The position numbers and the translations under genes are program-made. From Brachyspira innocens ATCC 29796 (lineage in GTDB: Bacteria; Spirochaetota; Brachyspiria; Brachyspirales; Brachyspiraceae): a DNA stretch of 64,000 bases. This document shows positions 26,147 to 34,811 of this stretch, piece by piece (positions within the stretch are counted from its first letter, which is position 1; each line of letters opens with the position of its first letter). The notes beneath the pieces were generated by a model that saw only the letters and a program-made list of their open reading frames with translations, did not search any database and was not told the origin of the DNA. The stretch is from the NCBI RefSeq assembly GCF_000384655.1, contig NZ_ARQI01000126.1, positions 25,187 through 89,186 of the forward strand. Direction: 5' to 3'.

Positions 26147-27618
26147 TATAGTAACAAATATGCTCCTAGTGTAAATTCTAATCCCGTAAGATTAACCGTT
26201 TTGATTTTTTCAGGCAAAGTAACTTCCGTCTTATCGCTAAATACACCTAAGTTTATAGGATTGGTGTAAAATCTGTATCCAACTCCTAAATTAACACCTA
26301 TAGTATCGGTAATATTATATTGTATTGAAGCTATAGCCCCTATACCAAACATAATATCTCTTGAATCTATTTTAGCACCATTTTTAAGATAAGTATAGTT
26401 GTCTATAAAATAATTTCCGCCGTAAACTTCTCCTATAGTTGTAAAAGATATGCCCATACCAACATATGGTGTAATAACCAATCTCAAAACTTCCTGATAT
26501 AAATTTATATTAATATCAAAATTAAATCTAGTATCTACAGCATAACTAGACTTAAAAAAATCACCAAATAATAATCCGATACTAATATTTGGAGAAAATC
26601 TAATACCGTTATATCCAATTTTTAAATGAAGCCCCAAAGCATATTTATTTTCATTTAATGATATTTTTAATTTTCCGTTACTTGGTCTTACTGTACTTTC
26701 ATATGTAGTGTTAAAAGCGTTAATATTATATGAAGCATAATTTAATGATATGCCAGCTATAAAATCTCCTATAATAGTTTCTCTTGCAATATCACCTGCC
26801 TGTATATTTCTTCCTCTCGATATTTTTAATACCGAATAATCACTTCCTAACTCTTTTACTCTTAAAGTTCCTTTATAATCATATCCTCCGTTTATAACAT
26901 TTCCAGAAGGTAAAGTTATATTATCTTTTTTTGAATATACTTTAAATCTAGTTTTTGAATCAATTCCCTGATTTCGCCCTGCTAATATTATAACATCTTT
27001 TCCAATAATATCAGATATTGTCAATGTTATCTTAAATATCTCTCTCATTTTATCTTCTACTTTAGCCGCCAAATCATTGCAGGCATCATTAATAGCAGTT
27101 TTTCTCAAAGAATATGAAGGATATGAAGTAGTAGAGTAGTAGCTTATTCCCTGAAGTTTTGAAGAATACATAATTTTAGTAGTCTCTACATCAACTATCT
27201 GAAGCACCATTTCTACTTGTCCGTAAATACTTCCGCTTCCAGTATCGCTGTCATAATTATAACTTACATCAGCATTTACTATATTTCCTTTTATAGCTTT
27301 TGAATATCCGTATATCTTTCCCACTTCAATAACCTGACTTTCTGTTATGCCTGTTAATTGAAGCTCCATTTCTTTTAGGTATTTATCTAAATTTTTCCTG
27401 TCTACAATATTAAATCTATTCATTTTGGTTAATGAATCTTCTATTAACGCTGTTATCTGTTTGCCTAAGCCTTGAGAATATCCGCTTGAACTATCTTCTA
27501 TTTCAAAAACGGCAATATTTTCTTTAGTATAAGTTTCACCTATTTCTCTATTCATTTGCTGTGAGAATAATGAAAATGAACATATAAGAAAAAATACAGT
27601 AAATATAATCTTTTTCAT
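26146..27618 (-). CDS. CsgG-like lipoprotein-family domain fused to an outer-membrane barrel
   Basis: 490 residues with a signal peptide (MKKIIFTVFFLICSFSLFS). Residues about 30-195 match the CsgG/curli-assembly fold: NIAVFEIEDSSSGYSQGL, a helix ending RFNIVDRKNLDKYLKE, and AIKGNIVNADVSY. There is no lipobox Cys after the signal. Residues about 275-490 are strand-rich with repeated aromatic-Gly pairs and a terminal LTGLEFTLGAYLLL, as in a beta-barrel. This suggests an exported secretion or surface-assembly component. The next gene overlaps by one base. Brachyspira-type genomes carry several such proteins, with no function known to me. Confidence 0.7.
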   Translation of the reverse strand: MKKIIFTVFFLICSFSLFSQQMNREIGETYTKENIAVFEIEDSSSGYSQGLGKQITALIEDSLTKMNRFNIVDRKNLDKYLKEMELQLTGITESQVIEVGKIYGYSKAIKGNIVNADVSYNYDSDTGSGSIYGQVEMVLQIVDVETTKIMYSSKLQGISYYSTTSYPSYSLRKTAINDACNDLAAKVEDKMREIFKITLTISDIIGKDVIILAGRNQGIDSKTRFKVYSKKDNITLPSGNVINGGYDYKGTLRVKELGSDYSVLKISRGRNIQAGDIARETIIGDFIAGISLNYASYNINAFNTTYESTVRPSNGKLKISLNENKYALGLHLKIGYNGIRFSPNISIGLLFGDFFKSSYAVDTRFNFDININLYQEVLRLVITPYVGMGISFTTIGEVYGGNYFIDNYTYLKNGAKIDSRDIMFGIGAIASIQYNITDTIGVNLGVGYRFYTNPINLGVFSDKTEVTLPEKIKTVNLTGLEFTLGAYLLL

Positions 27619-27914
27619 TAATATGTATATCCTTTAATACAATTTTTGTAAACCTCTTTAAAATAATATATTATAAACTAAAAAAGTCAAATTTATATGA
27701 TATACTTATTTACAATGATTAAATATTAATATTTGTTATATTTTTGTTATATTATTATGCATAAATTGATTTGAACATTGAATTATAAAATAACTGTGAA
27801 TAATATAAAAAATAATAATTAATTATCAATAAGCACTATATTTAATTTTTATTGATAAATTATTAAAAAGAATATATATTATAGTAATGATTTTATTTTA
27901 ATGGAGTATAAATT

Positions 27915-28346
27915 ATGAATGAAAATACTATAAAATACAGCTCAGCTGGAAATTTGGTTTCTTTTAATATGGACAAATCATATAAAATATCTAATTTTAA
28001 TATAGATGAGAGCCTTCTTTCAAAAGACCAAAAAGAATTATTGGAAGAGATGATAGTTTCAAGTATTAATGAGGCTTCTCATAAAGTAAAAGAATTAAAT
28101 AAAAAATTAGATGAAGAAGAAGATAATAGTATAGAAGAAAAACCTAAACATGCTAATCCTTTTAATATGAATTGGGGAGATATGGGTCAAATGTTTAATG
28201 ATATCAGTAAAATGACATCTGTAGAATATAAAGACGGTAAATTAAATATATCTTTAGATTCAATAACACCAGATATGATTTCAAAAATGAATGATATGAT
28301 GAATAAGATGAATGATAAAGACGATGAAAATAATAATAAGGAATAA
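27915..28346 (+). CDS. YbaB/EbfC-like nucleoid-associated protein
   Basis: 143 residues. The stretch KYSSAGNLVSFNMDKSYKI followed by IDESLLSKDQKELLEEMI and SSINEASHKVKELN fits the YbaB beta-strand and long C-terminal helix (consensus 'G-x-V-x-V-x-x-x-G ... I-dpe-l--d-d-e-eLeDli--A-n-A'). Location immediately before recR (5 bases) is the classic ybaB-recR pair and supports the call. The usual N-terminal helix that dimerises YbaB is absent: the fold begins at the first residues. A Met/Asp/Asn-rich tail (about 80-143) has been added. It should bind DNA as a dimer, but with altered architecture. Confidence 0.65.
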   Translation: MNENTIKYSSAGNLVSFNMDKSYKISNFNIDESLLSKDQKELLEEMIVSSINEASHKVKELNKKLDEEEDNSIEEKPKHANPFNMNWGDMGQMFNDISKMTSVEYKDGKLNISLDSITPDMISKMNDMMNKMNDKDDENNNKE

Positions 28347-28351
28347 TCAAT

Positions 28352-28957
28352 TTGAATAATATACAGTCATTGGATAAACTTACTCAAATTATATCAAGGC
28401 TTCCGGGAATAGGGGGCAGAACCGCTATGCGTCTTGCTTTATATTTATTTGACTGCGATGAAGAGTATTTAAAAGAGTTTGCAGATACATTATATACGCT
28501 TCATGACAATATAAAATTATGCAGTAAATGCTATAGTTTGAGTGATAATGATATTTGTTATATATGTTCTAATGATAAAAGAGAGCATAATAAAATATGT
28601 GTTGTAGAGACTTATCCAGATATGCTTGCAATAGAAAAAACAGAAGAGTATAACGGAGTGTATCATGTATTAGGCGGTCTTATAGCACCTCTTAAAGGTA
28701 TAGGTATAAGTGATATAAGAATAAAAGAACTTATTGAGAGAGTTAATACTGAAAATATTGATGAAATAATGATAGCTTTCAGTGCCTCATTAGAAGCAGA
28801 TACCACTGCTGGATATATATTCAAATTATTAAAAGATAATAATTATACAGGCAGAGTGACAAGAATTACTTATGGAATATCTTTATCAAGTGATATAGAA
28901 AATGCCGATTCTAGGTCTTTGGCTAGAAGTATTTTAGACAGAGTGGAAATGAGTTAA
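28352..28957 (+). CDS. recR: Recombination mediator RecR
   Basis: 201 residues, full length. It contains the helix-hairpin-helix (LPGIGGRTAMRLALYL, residues 18-33), a four-Cys zinc finger (LCSKCYSLSDNDICYICSN), and a Toprim domain with CVVETYPDMLAIE and GGLIAPLKGIGI. RecR works with RecF and RecO to load RecA on gapped DNA. The start is a TTG at 28352 preceded by AAGGAATAA, 5 bases after the YbaB-like gene. An AT-rich repeat follows the stop. Confidence 0.97.
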   Translation: MNNIQSLDKLTQIISRLPGIGGRTAMRLALYLFDCDEEYLKEFADTLYTLHDNIKLCSKCYSLSDNDICYICSNDKREHNKICVVETYPDMLAIEKTEEYNGVYHVLGGLIAPLKGIGISDIRIKELIERVNTENIDEIMIAFSASLEADTTAGYIFKLLKDNNYTGRVTRITYGISLSSDIENADSRSLARSILDRVEMS

Positions 28958-28970
28958 TAATAATAAAATA

Positions 28971-29055
28971 GACTTGTTTCAAAAGTACTTGACAAATAAT
29001 TTTAATAGTTTATTATTTTATGCTAATTTATATAATATTAATTATTATATAAATT
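28971..29055. repeat. AT-rich intergenic repeat, copy 1
   Basis: Begins GACTTGTTTCAAAAGTAC (28971-28988) and ends in TATAATATTAATTATTATAT (29030-29049). A second copy with the same order and spacing lies at 48331-48410. It contains TTGACAAAT, the end motif of the GC-rich element that follows here. No coding potential is seen. Confidence 0.6.
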
Positions 29056-29098
29056 ATATGTTTTATATGTTGTGTAATTTGTTGTTTTAGTATATAAA

Positions 29099-29216
29099 TA
29101 TGCAGTCCTTTTGCTTCTTTGGGTCACCAAAAGAAGTGGGGTGCGGGGCAAAGCCCTGCAAATATTTTTAATTAAAAAAATTAATTTTTGACAAATTATA
29201 ATTGTTTAAGTATATA
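29099..29216 (+). repeat. GC-rich hairpin element carrying the psuK promoter
   Basis: ATGCAGTCCTTTTGCTTC opens the block. Hairpin 1 is CTTCTTTGG (29114-29122) with CCAAAAGAAG (29127-29136). Hairpin 2 is TGCGGGGC-AAA-GCCCTGCA (29142-29160), with one G-U pair. The element ends in TTGACAAATT (29188-29197), like the one at 22277-22592. The TTGACA (29188-29193) is 17 bases from TATATA (29211-29216), 18 bases before the psuK ATG, so the element edge seems to serve as the psuKG promoter. Confidence 0.6.
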
Positions 29217-29234
29217 TTAATATAAGGGCATTGA

Positions 29235-30182
29235 ATGGAAGATTATATATTATCTATTGGCGGGTCAAATATTGATATACAAGGCTTTTCTAAAGGAAGA
29301 ATACTTTTAAAAGAATCAAATCCGGGTAAGATAAATGTATGTGCAGGCGGAGTTGAAAGAAATATTGTTAATAATTTATCAAATATTGGGCTTAAAAATA
29401 TAAAATTTGTTACTTCTATTGGCGATGATATTTTCGGAGATATTCTTTTTGATAATATAAAATCACTAGGAATAGATACTTCGTATATTGTAAGAAAAGG
29501 AAGCTCTACTTCATATATAGCTATTATGAATAATGATAAAGATATGGAGATAGCCGTATCAGATATGGATTCTCTTGATAAAAATATTGATATCAAATAT
29601 TTAGAAAGTATTTATCAAACAATAGAGAATGCAAAATTAATCACTATAGATGCCGTTATGGGAAGGGATATATTTGAGTATTTAATAAATAATTTTCCTA
29701 ATAAAAAATTGATAAGCGATGCGGTATCGATAAAAAAGGCAGAGCATATAAAGGGGCTTGAAAATAATATTTATGCCTTAAAAATCAATTCAAATGAAGC
29801 GTCATTTCTGCTTGACAGAGATATAAACACTATAGATGAAGGAAAAGAAGCTGTAAAAATATTTCTTGATAGGGGAGTTAAGGAGATATACATAACATTT
29901 GGGGCTTTAGGAATATGTTACGGTATAAACAAAGATTATAAAGCGTATCATTTAGAAGCTCCAAAGGTTAATATTGTTAATGCTTCTGGTGCTGGAGATG
30001 CTTTTATGGCTGGTATTGCTTATTGCCTATTTCATAATTATAGTTTAGATTATAAGGTAAAATTTGCTGCTATTATGTCAATGCTTGCATTAGAGAGTGA
30101 ATACACTGTTAATGATAATATAACTTTGTATACAGTAGAAAAAAGAATAAAAGATATATTTGGTACAAGTATTAATAATTAA
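29235..30182 (+). CDS. psuK: Pseudouridine kinase, PfkB family
   Basis: 315 residues of the PfkB/ribokinase family. It has SIGGSNIDIQGFS near the start (substrate Asp), the GG-rich motif AGGVERNIVNNLSNIG and the C-terminal signature NASGAGDAFMAGIAY with the catalytic Asp. The next gene, 23 bases away, encodes pseudouridine-5'-phosphate glycosidase, which makes the substrate pseudouridine rather than a sugar. PsuK phosphorylates pseudouridine and PsuG then splits it to uracil and ribose 5-phosphate, recycling modified RNA nucleosides. The ribosome site AAGGG precedes the ATG. Confidence 0.9.
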   Translation: MEDYILSIGGSNIDIQGFSKGRILLKESNPGKINVCAGGVERNIVNNLSNIGLKNIKFVTSIGDDIFGDILFDNIKSLGIDTSYIVRKGSSTSYIAIMNNDKDMEIAVSDMDSLDKNIDIKYLESIYQTIENAKLITIDAVMGRDIFEYLINNFPNKKLISDAVSIKKAEHIKGLENNIYALKINSNEASFLLDRDINTIDEGKEAVKIFLDRGVKEIYITFGALGICYGINKDYKAYHLEAPKVNIVNASGAGDAFMAGIAYCLFHNYSLDYKVKFAAIMSMLALESEYTVNDNITLYTVEKRIKDIFGTSINN

Positions 30183-30205
30183 TTATTAAAATAAAGGGGT
30201 ATTTA

Positions 30206-31132
30206 ATGAATAATTTAAATGAATTTTTAGATATTAGTGAAGAGGTAAAAGAGGCATTATATGAAAAGAGGGCAGTTGTTGCATTAGAAAGCACCATAAT
30301 ATCACATGGCATGCCTTATCCAGAAAATGTTGAAAGTGCTTTGAACTCTGAAAAAAATATACGTGATAATAATGCAGTTCCTGCCACAATAGCAATTATA
30401 AAAGGCAAAATAAAAGTAGGACTGAATAAAGAAGAACTTGAGTATATGGGTTCTAACAGCAGTATAGCAAAATCAAGCAGAAGAGATTTAGCAGCCATGC
30501 TAGCCTTAAAAAAAGATGGGGCCACTACTGTAACAACTACTATGATAGGAGCTTCTCTTGCAGGCATAAATGTTTTTGCCACTGGAGGTATAGGAGGTGT
30601 TCATAGATATGCTCAGGAGACTTTTGATATATCAGCAGATTTACAGGAATTAAGCAAAACAAATGTTGCTGTTGTATGTGCTGGAGCAAAATCTATACTG
30701 GATTTGGCACTTACTATAGAATATCTTGAAACTTTCGGGGTTCCAGTGCTTGGGTATAAAACAGATAAATTTCCTGCATTTTATACTAGAGACAGCGGTT
30801 ATAATGTTGATTATAAAGTAGATACTGCCAAAGATATAGCTAATATTCTTAATACAAAATGGTCTTTAGGTTTAGAAGGCGGAGTATTGGTATGCAATCC
30901 TATACCTGAAGAATATGAAATGGATAAAGATTATATTAATAAAATAATAGATGATACTGTAAAAGAGGCTAAAGATAAAAAAATATCAGGAAAAGATGTA
31001 ACTCCTTTTATACTTGCCAAACTTCATAGTGTAACAGAAAATAAAAGTTTGAAAGCTAATAAAGAGTTGGTTTATAATAATTGCAGAACAGCTGCTAATA
31101 TTGCATATGAGTATTCTAATTTGATTAGATAA
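30206..31132 (+). CDS. psuG: Pseudouridine-5'-phosphate glycosidase
   Basis: 308 residues, typical for PsuG. The family's opening VVALESTIISHGMPYPENV (residues 21-39), GKIKVGLN, ATGGIGGVHRYAQETFDISADL start (active-site region) and TVEYLETFGVPVLGYKTD-like segment are all present. The enzyme cleaves the C-C bond of pseudouridine 5'-phosphate, giving uracil and ribose 5-phosphate; Mn2+ is used in characterised homologues. A strong AAAGGGG site lies before the ATG. It is the second gene of psuK-psuG and is followed by a hairpin at 31145-31202. Confidence 0.97.
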   Translation: MNNLNEFLDISEEVKEALYEKRAVVALESTIISHGMPYPENVESALNSEKNIRDNNAVPATIAIIKGKIKVGLNKEELEYMGSNSSIAKSSRRDLAAMLALKKDGATTVTTTMIGASLAGINVFATGGIGGVHRYAQETFDISADLQELSKTNVAVVCAGAKSILDLALTIEYLETFGVPVLGYKTDKFPAFYTRDSGYNVDYKVDTAKDIANILNTKWSLGLEGGVLVCNPIPEEYEMDKDYINKIIDDTVKEAKDKKISGKDVTPFILAKLHSVTENKSLKANKELVYNNCRTAANIAYEYSNLIR

Positions 31133-31144
31133 TTTTATTTCAAA

Positions 31145-31202
31145 ATGCAGTTCTTTTGTTTTACAGTTTTATAATGCTTTAGGTATAATAAGAGAACTGC
31201 AT
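31145..31202. repeat. Inverted repeat after psuG, related to the element before psuK
   Basis: ATGCAGTTCT (31145-31154) and AGAACTGCAT (31193-31202) pair perfectly and enclose 38 bases. The left part, ATGCAGTTCTTTTGTTT, matches ATGCAGTCCTTTTGCTT at 29099-29115, so psuKG is flanked by related sequence. It could also act as a weak terminator. Confidence 0.5.
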
Positions 31203-31277
31203 ATTAAATACCAGTTATAAATTAGCAGATTTCAAATTATTATAAATCATTACAAAAATAGTTTTTAAACAAGTATA

Positions 31278-32207
31278 TTATAAATTTTCTATTTCTTCTA
31301 TACTTAAGCCTGTATTCTCGCTTATAATTTTTATATCTATACCTGCATTTTTGAAACTTTTAGCTATAGATATTTGCTGTTGCCTTTTACCTTGTTCTAT
31401 GCCTTCTTCTCTACCTTCTTCTCTACCTTCTTCTTTAGCTTTCTTTATATCTAACTCAATACTTTTATTGAAAAAATAAGTATCCACTTCACGCTTTTTG
31501 TACTTATCCATTACTGGACTATCATTAATAAATGTACGGCATTTCTTTTCTACTTCCTCAAATATTGTATTTTCTTTCATTAAAATAGACATATCTTCCC
31601 CCTTGAAAAATTTTACCCAAGAAATGAATTCTTTATGTATATTATCTAAACTTTCTATTGTAGAAATATTTTTTAAACTGAATTTAGGAAGTTCAATGAA
31701 ATGCAATTGACAATGCTCTGTTAGAATTTTATTATTGTTTAACTCTTTTAATACATAACAGCTATGAATTTTATCTTCATCTGTAAGTATAAAGTTTGTG
31801 ATATTAATACTTACAGTAGGTTTTAATTCATCATAAAAAGAACCTCTATTTAAACTAGAACTATAATTATAGGCCCAATAGTATAAAGCCCTTTTTATAA
31901 AATCTTCATTTCCTCTTGACTGTATTTCTATTAAAACGGTTATACCTGTTTCTGTTGTTGCTTTTATATCTACAATACTTTCTTTTTCATCGTAGTTTTC
32001 AGCTATATTAAATGGGTTTAATATTTCTATTTTATTAAAAGTTTCAAAGTTTAAATCTTTAAATACGGCATTAATAAAATTTAAAGCTATATTTTCATTA
32101 CCTGTATGCGAAAATAAGTAACGTATAAAATAGTCATTAATTCTATTTAAATTATTAACAGTAATAGGTTCATTTAATATCTGTTTTAATTTTTCTAAAT
32201 CTTTCAT
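31278..32207 (-). CDS. rpn: Rpn-family PD-(D/E)XK nuclease / recombination-promoting protein
   Basis: 309 residues. The N-terminal two-thirds match the Rpn/PDDEXK transposase-related family: DYFIRYLFSHTGNENIALNF, SIVDIKATTETGITVLIEIQ with the D-x(n)-E-x-Q active site, and RALYYWAYNY. The C-terminal tail carries short Glu-Gly-Arg repeats (EEGREEGREEGIEQGK), a feature of these proteins, and ends in a conserved SIEEIENL motif. Rpn proteins in E. coli have DNA endonuclease activity and promote recombination; roles in phage defence have been proposed. A second copy lies at the window's right end. Members are usually numerous per genome in Brachyspira-like bacteria. Confidence 0.85.
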   Translation of the reverse strand: MKDLEKLKQILNEPITVNNLNRINDYFIRYLFSHTGNENIALNFINAVFKDLNFETFNKIEILNPFNIAENYDEKESIVDIKATTETGITVLIEIQSRGNEDFIKRALYYWAYNYSSSLNRGSFYDELKPTVSINITNFILTDEDKIHSCYVLKELNNNKILTEHCQLHFIELPKFSLKNISTIESLDNIHKEFISWVKFFKGEDMSILMKENTIFEEVEKKCRTFINDSPVMDKYKKREVDTYFFNKSIELDIKKAKEEGREEGREEGIEQGKRQQQISIAKSFKNAGIDIKIISENTGLSIEEIENL

Positions 32208-32281
32208 AATATTTATTATACAAAAAATAATTATAAAAGTAAAGTTTTATAAAACTGTTATTTATATAGTTAATAAAATAA

Positions 32282-32309
32282 AAGGCTGTCATTATTTAAT
32301 GGCAGCCTT
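32282..32309 (-). terminator. Terminator of the ribF-rpsO-pnp operon
   Basis: AAGGCTGTCATT (32282-32293) pairs with AATGGCAGCCTT (32298-32309), 12 bp with one G-U, loop ATTT. The A-rich run just left of it gives a U-run on the minus strand, 20 bases past the pnp stop. Confidence 0.85.
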
Positions 32310-32328
32310 AATTATCAATTAAAAATTA

Positions 32329-34479
32329 TTAAAATCTTTTTTTTCTGTCATGTTTATCATGCTTTCTTTCTTTTCTTGCATGCTCTTCTTCTACATAATC
32401 GGCAGGTTTTTCAAGCAAAGCTCTTCTGCTTAAAGAATATTTTCCGCCTTTTATATCTATGATTTTTACTTTTACTTCATCACCTATTTTTAATACCTCT
32501 TCAACATTCATAACATGTTTGTATGCTAATTCAGATATATGACAAAGTCCTTCAACTCCCGGAAGTATTTCTATAAAAGCTCCGAAATCTTTAATATCTT
32601 TTACAACTCCGTCATATACTTCACCAACTTCTGGATCTTTAACATAAGAATTAATAAGTTTTATAGTTTTATCAAGAGTAGGTGTATCAGGGGCAAATAT
32701 ATTAACTATTCCGCTGTCTTGTATATCTACATCGCTTCCAGTTTCTTCTATTATTGCCTTAATATTTTTTCCTCCAGGTCCTATTAATATTCTTATTTTA
32801 TCAGGATTAACTTCCATAGTTTTATATTTAGGAGCAAAATCAGATACTTCACCAGCATTTGATATTGTAGAATCAATTATATCAAGTATAAAATATCTTG
32901 CTTTTTTTGCCTGTTCCAATGCTTCTTTTAATATCTGAGTTGATATTCCAGTAAGTTTAATATCCAATTGGAAAGCTGTTATACCTTTGCGTGTTCCAGC
33001 CACTTTAAAGTCCATATCACCTAAATGGTCTTCTACACCTTGTATGTCAGTAAGTATTTTATATCCATCTTTGTATGTAGCAAGTCCCATAGCAATACCA
33101 GCAACGCTTGCATTAAGAGGTACACCTGCAGATAATAAAGACATAGTAGAAGCACATATTGTAGCCATAGAAGAAGAACCATTACTTTCTAAAATTTCAG
33201 CAACAACTCTAACAGTATATGGGAATTTTTCTTTGGAAGGAAGTACAGCATTAAATGAACGTTCAGCCAAGTTACCATGACCAATTTCTCTTCTTCCTGG
33301 AGCTCCGTAGCGTCCTACTTCTCCTACAGAGAAAGGAGGGAAATTATAATGAAGCATAAAAGTTTTATTTTCTTTACCGTAAATATCGTCCATTAATTGA
33401 GCATCTTTTTCACTTCCCAATGTAACTATAGATAGACATTGAGTTTGACCGCGTGTGAAAAGAGCAGAACCATGTACTCTAGGTATTAGGTTAATCATAG
33501 TACTTATAGGTCTTATTTCATCTAAAGCTCTTCCGTCTGGACGCATAGATTTTTCTACTATAGCCTCACGTACTATTTCTTCTTCTATAGTATGACATAT
33601 GCCTTTAACCTGAGATATTAATTTTTCATCTTCAGTTGTAGTTTTTATATACTCTTCTATTTCATTAAAAGCATTATCCATACTTTCATTTCTTTTAGTT
33701 TTATCAGGATTATAGTTGGCAGCTTCTATTTTTGCTCTTCCATATTCAGTAACAGTTTTTACTAAATCAGCATCATATTCAAACAATTCCTGTTCTATTT
33801 TCTGAGTACCGCAAAGAGAAGCCATTTCATTTTGCATATCTATATATTTCTGCATTTCTTTATGAGCCAACTCTATGGCACCAATGAATACTTCTTCAGA
33901 AACTTCTTTTGCTTCTCCTTCTATCATCAAAATAGCATCTTTACTTCCAGCTACAATAATATCTAATTCGCTTGAAGGAAGTTCGCTGTTTTTAGGATTT
34001 ATTATATATTCTCCGTTTTTGTATCCTATTCTGACAGCGGCAACTGGTCCTCCAAAAGGTATCCAAGAAATAGTAAGTGCTGCAGATGAAGCTATTAAAG
34101 CTAAAGCATCAGTAGGCATATCAGTATCTACAGACAAGACAGTAGGTATTATTTGTACCTCATTTCTAAAACCTTCAGGAAAAAGAGGTCTTAAAGGTCT
34201 GTCTATAATACGTGATATAAGTATTTCTTTATCTCTAGGTTTAGCTTCTCTTTTGAAGAAACCGCCTGGTATTTTACCGCCTGCATAATATTTTTCATTA
34301 TAATTGACTGTTAGAGGGAAGAAATCAGACTCCAAATTAGGTTCTTTAGCTGCTACAACAGTTGCTAATATAGTAGTATTTCCTAATCGTAAAGTTACAG
34401 ATCCATGAGCCTGTTTGGCTAGAAGCCCTGTTTCTAATATTAATTCCTCCCCGCAAAAAACACTCTTAACTGTGACCAT
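32329..34479 (-). CDS. pnp: Polyribonucleotide nucleotidyltransferase (PNPase)
   Basis: 716 residues, full length: two RNase PH domains (about 1-220 and 300-545), the helical linker, then KH (IRILIGPGGKNIKAIIEETG, about 555-574) and S1 (VGEVYDGVVKDIKDFGAFIEI) domains, and a basic His/Lys tail (KERKHDKHDRKKRF). Motifs such as FFKREAKPRDKEILISRIID and MDFKVAGTRKGITAFQLDIK mark the catalytic sites. It degrades RNA with phosphate from the 3' end. rpsO lies 62 bases upstream, the widespread rpsO-pnp order. A GC-richer leader (34485-34520) precedes the AAGGAG site and could be the place of autoregulation, but this is a guess. Confidence 0.98.
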   Translation of the reverse strand: MVTVKSVFCGEELILETGLLAKQAHGSVTLRLGNTTILATVVAAKEPNLESDFFPLTVNYNEKYYAGGKIPGGFFKREAKPRDKEILISRIIDRPLRPLFPEGFRNEVQIIPTVLSVDTDMPTDALALIASSAALTISWIPFGGPVAAVRIGYKNGEYIINPKNSELPSSELDIIVAGSKDAILMIEGEAKEVSEEVFIGAIELAHKEMQKYIDMQNEMASLCGTQKIEQELFEYDADLVKTVTEYGRAKIEAANYNPDKTKRNESMDNAFNEIEEYIKTTTEDEKLISQVKGICHTIEEEIVREAIVEKSMRPDGRALDEIRPISTMINLIPRVHGSALFTRGQTQCLSIVTLGSEKDAQLMDDIYGKENKTFMLHYNFPPFSVGEVGRYGAPGRREIGHGNLAERSFNAVLPSKEKFPYTVRVVAEILESNGSSSMATICASTMSLLSAGVPLNASVAGIAMGLATYKDGYKILTDIQGVEDHLGDMDFKVAGTRKGITAFQLDIKLTGISTQILKEALEQAKKARYFILDIIDSTISNAGEVSDFAPKYKTMEVNPDKIRILIGPGGKNIKAIIEETGSDVDIQDSGIVNIFAPDTPTLDKTIKLINSYVKDPEVGEVYDGVVKDIKDFGAFIEILPGVEGLCHISELAYKHVMNVEEVLKIGDEVKVKIIDIKGGKYSLSRRALLEKPADYVEEEHARKERKHDKHDRKKRF

Positions 34480-34541
34480 ATTCTACTCCTTTATAGTCGA
34501 AACACACACCGAGAGGGGGCATTTAAATTTTTAACTTTAAA

Positions 34542-34811
34542 TTATTTTCTTAATTTTAATCTTTGTATAAGACTTTTATAGGCTTCTATATCAGTTTTTC
34601 TTAAATAGTTAAGAAGTTTTCTTCTTTTAGCAACCATTTTTAATAGACCCATTCTTGAGTGATTATCTTTTGTATGAGTCTGAAAATGACCTTTTAAATA
34701 AGTTATACGATTAGTTAAAAGTGCTACTTGTACTTCTGTAGAACCTGTATCATGTTCGTTTTTACCAAACTCTTTAATTATTTTTGCTTTTTCGTCTGCA
34801 GTGATAGACAT
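34542..34811 (-). CDS. rpsO: 30S ribosomal protein S15
   Basis: 89 residues, the standard length. Family segments include [19 protein letters not shown] (18-36), [19 protein letters not shown] (46-64) and LLNYLRKTD (66-74). S15 binds helices 20-22 of 16S rRNA and helps start assembly of the 30S platform. The start is set by AAAAGGAGAACAAAACAATG. The first 34 bases overlap the end of ribF, suggesting coupled translation. pnp follows. Confidence 0.98.
   Translation of the reverse strand: MSITADEKAKIIKEFGKNEHDTGSTEVQVALLTNRITYLKGHFQTHTKDNHSRMGLLKMVAKRRKLLNYLRKTDIEAYKSLIQRLKLRK

Noticed and set aside
33875..34288. Plus-strand open frame within pnp
   Set aside because: Antisense shadow of a highly conserved gene; no own signals.
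34480..34541. Riboswitch or ribosomal leader before pnp
   Set aside because: The GC-richer stretch is too short and I could not draw a convincing conserved structure.
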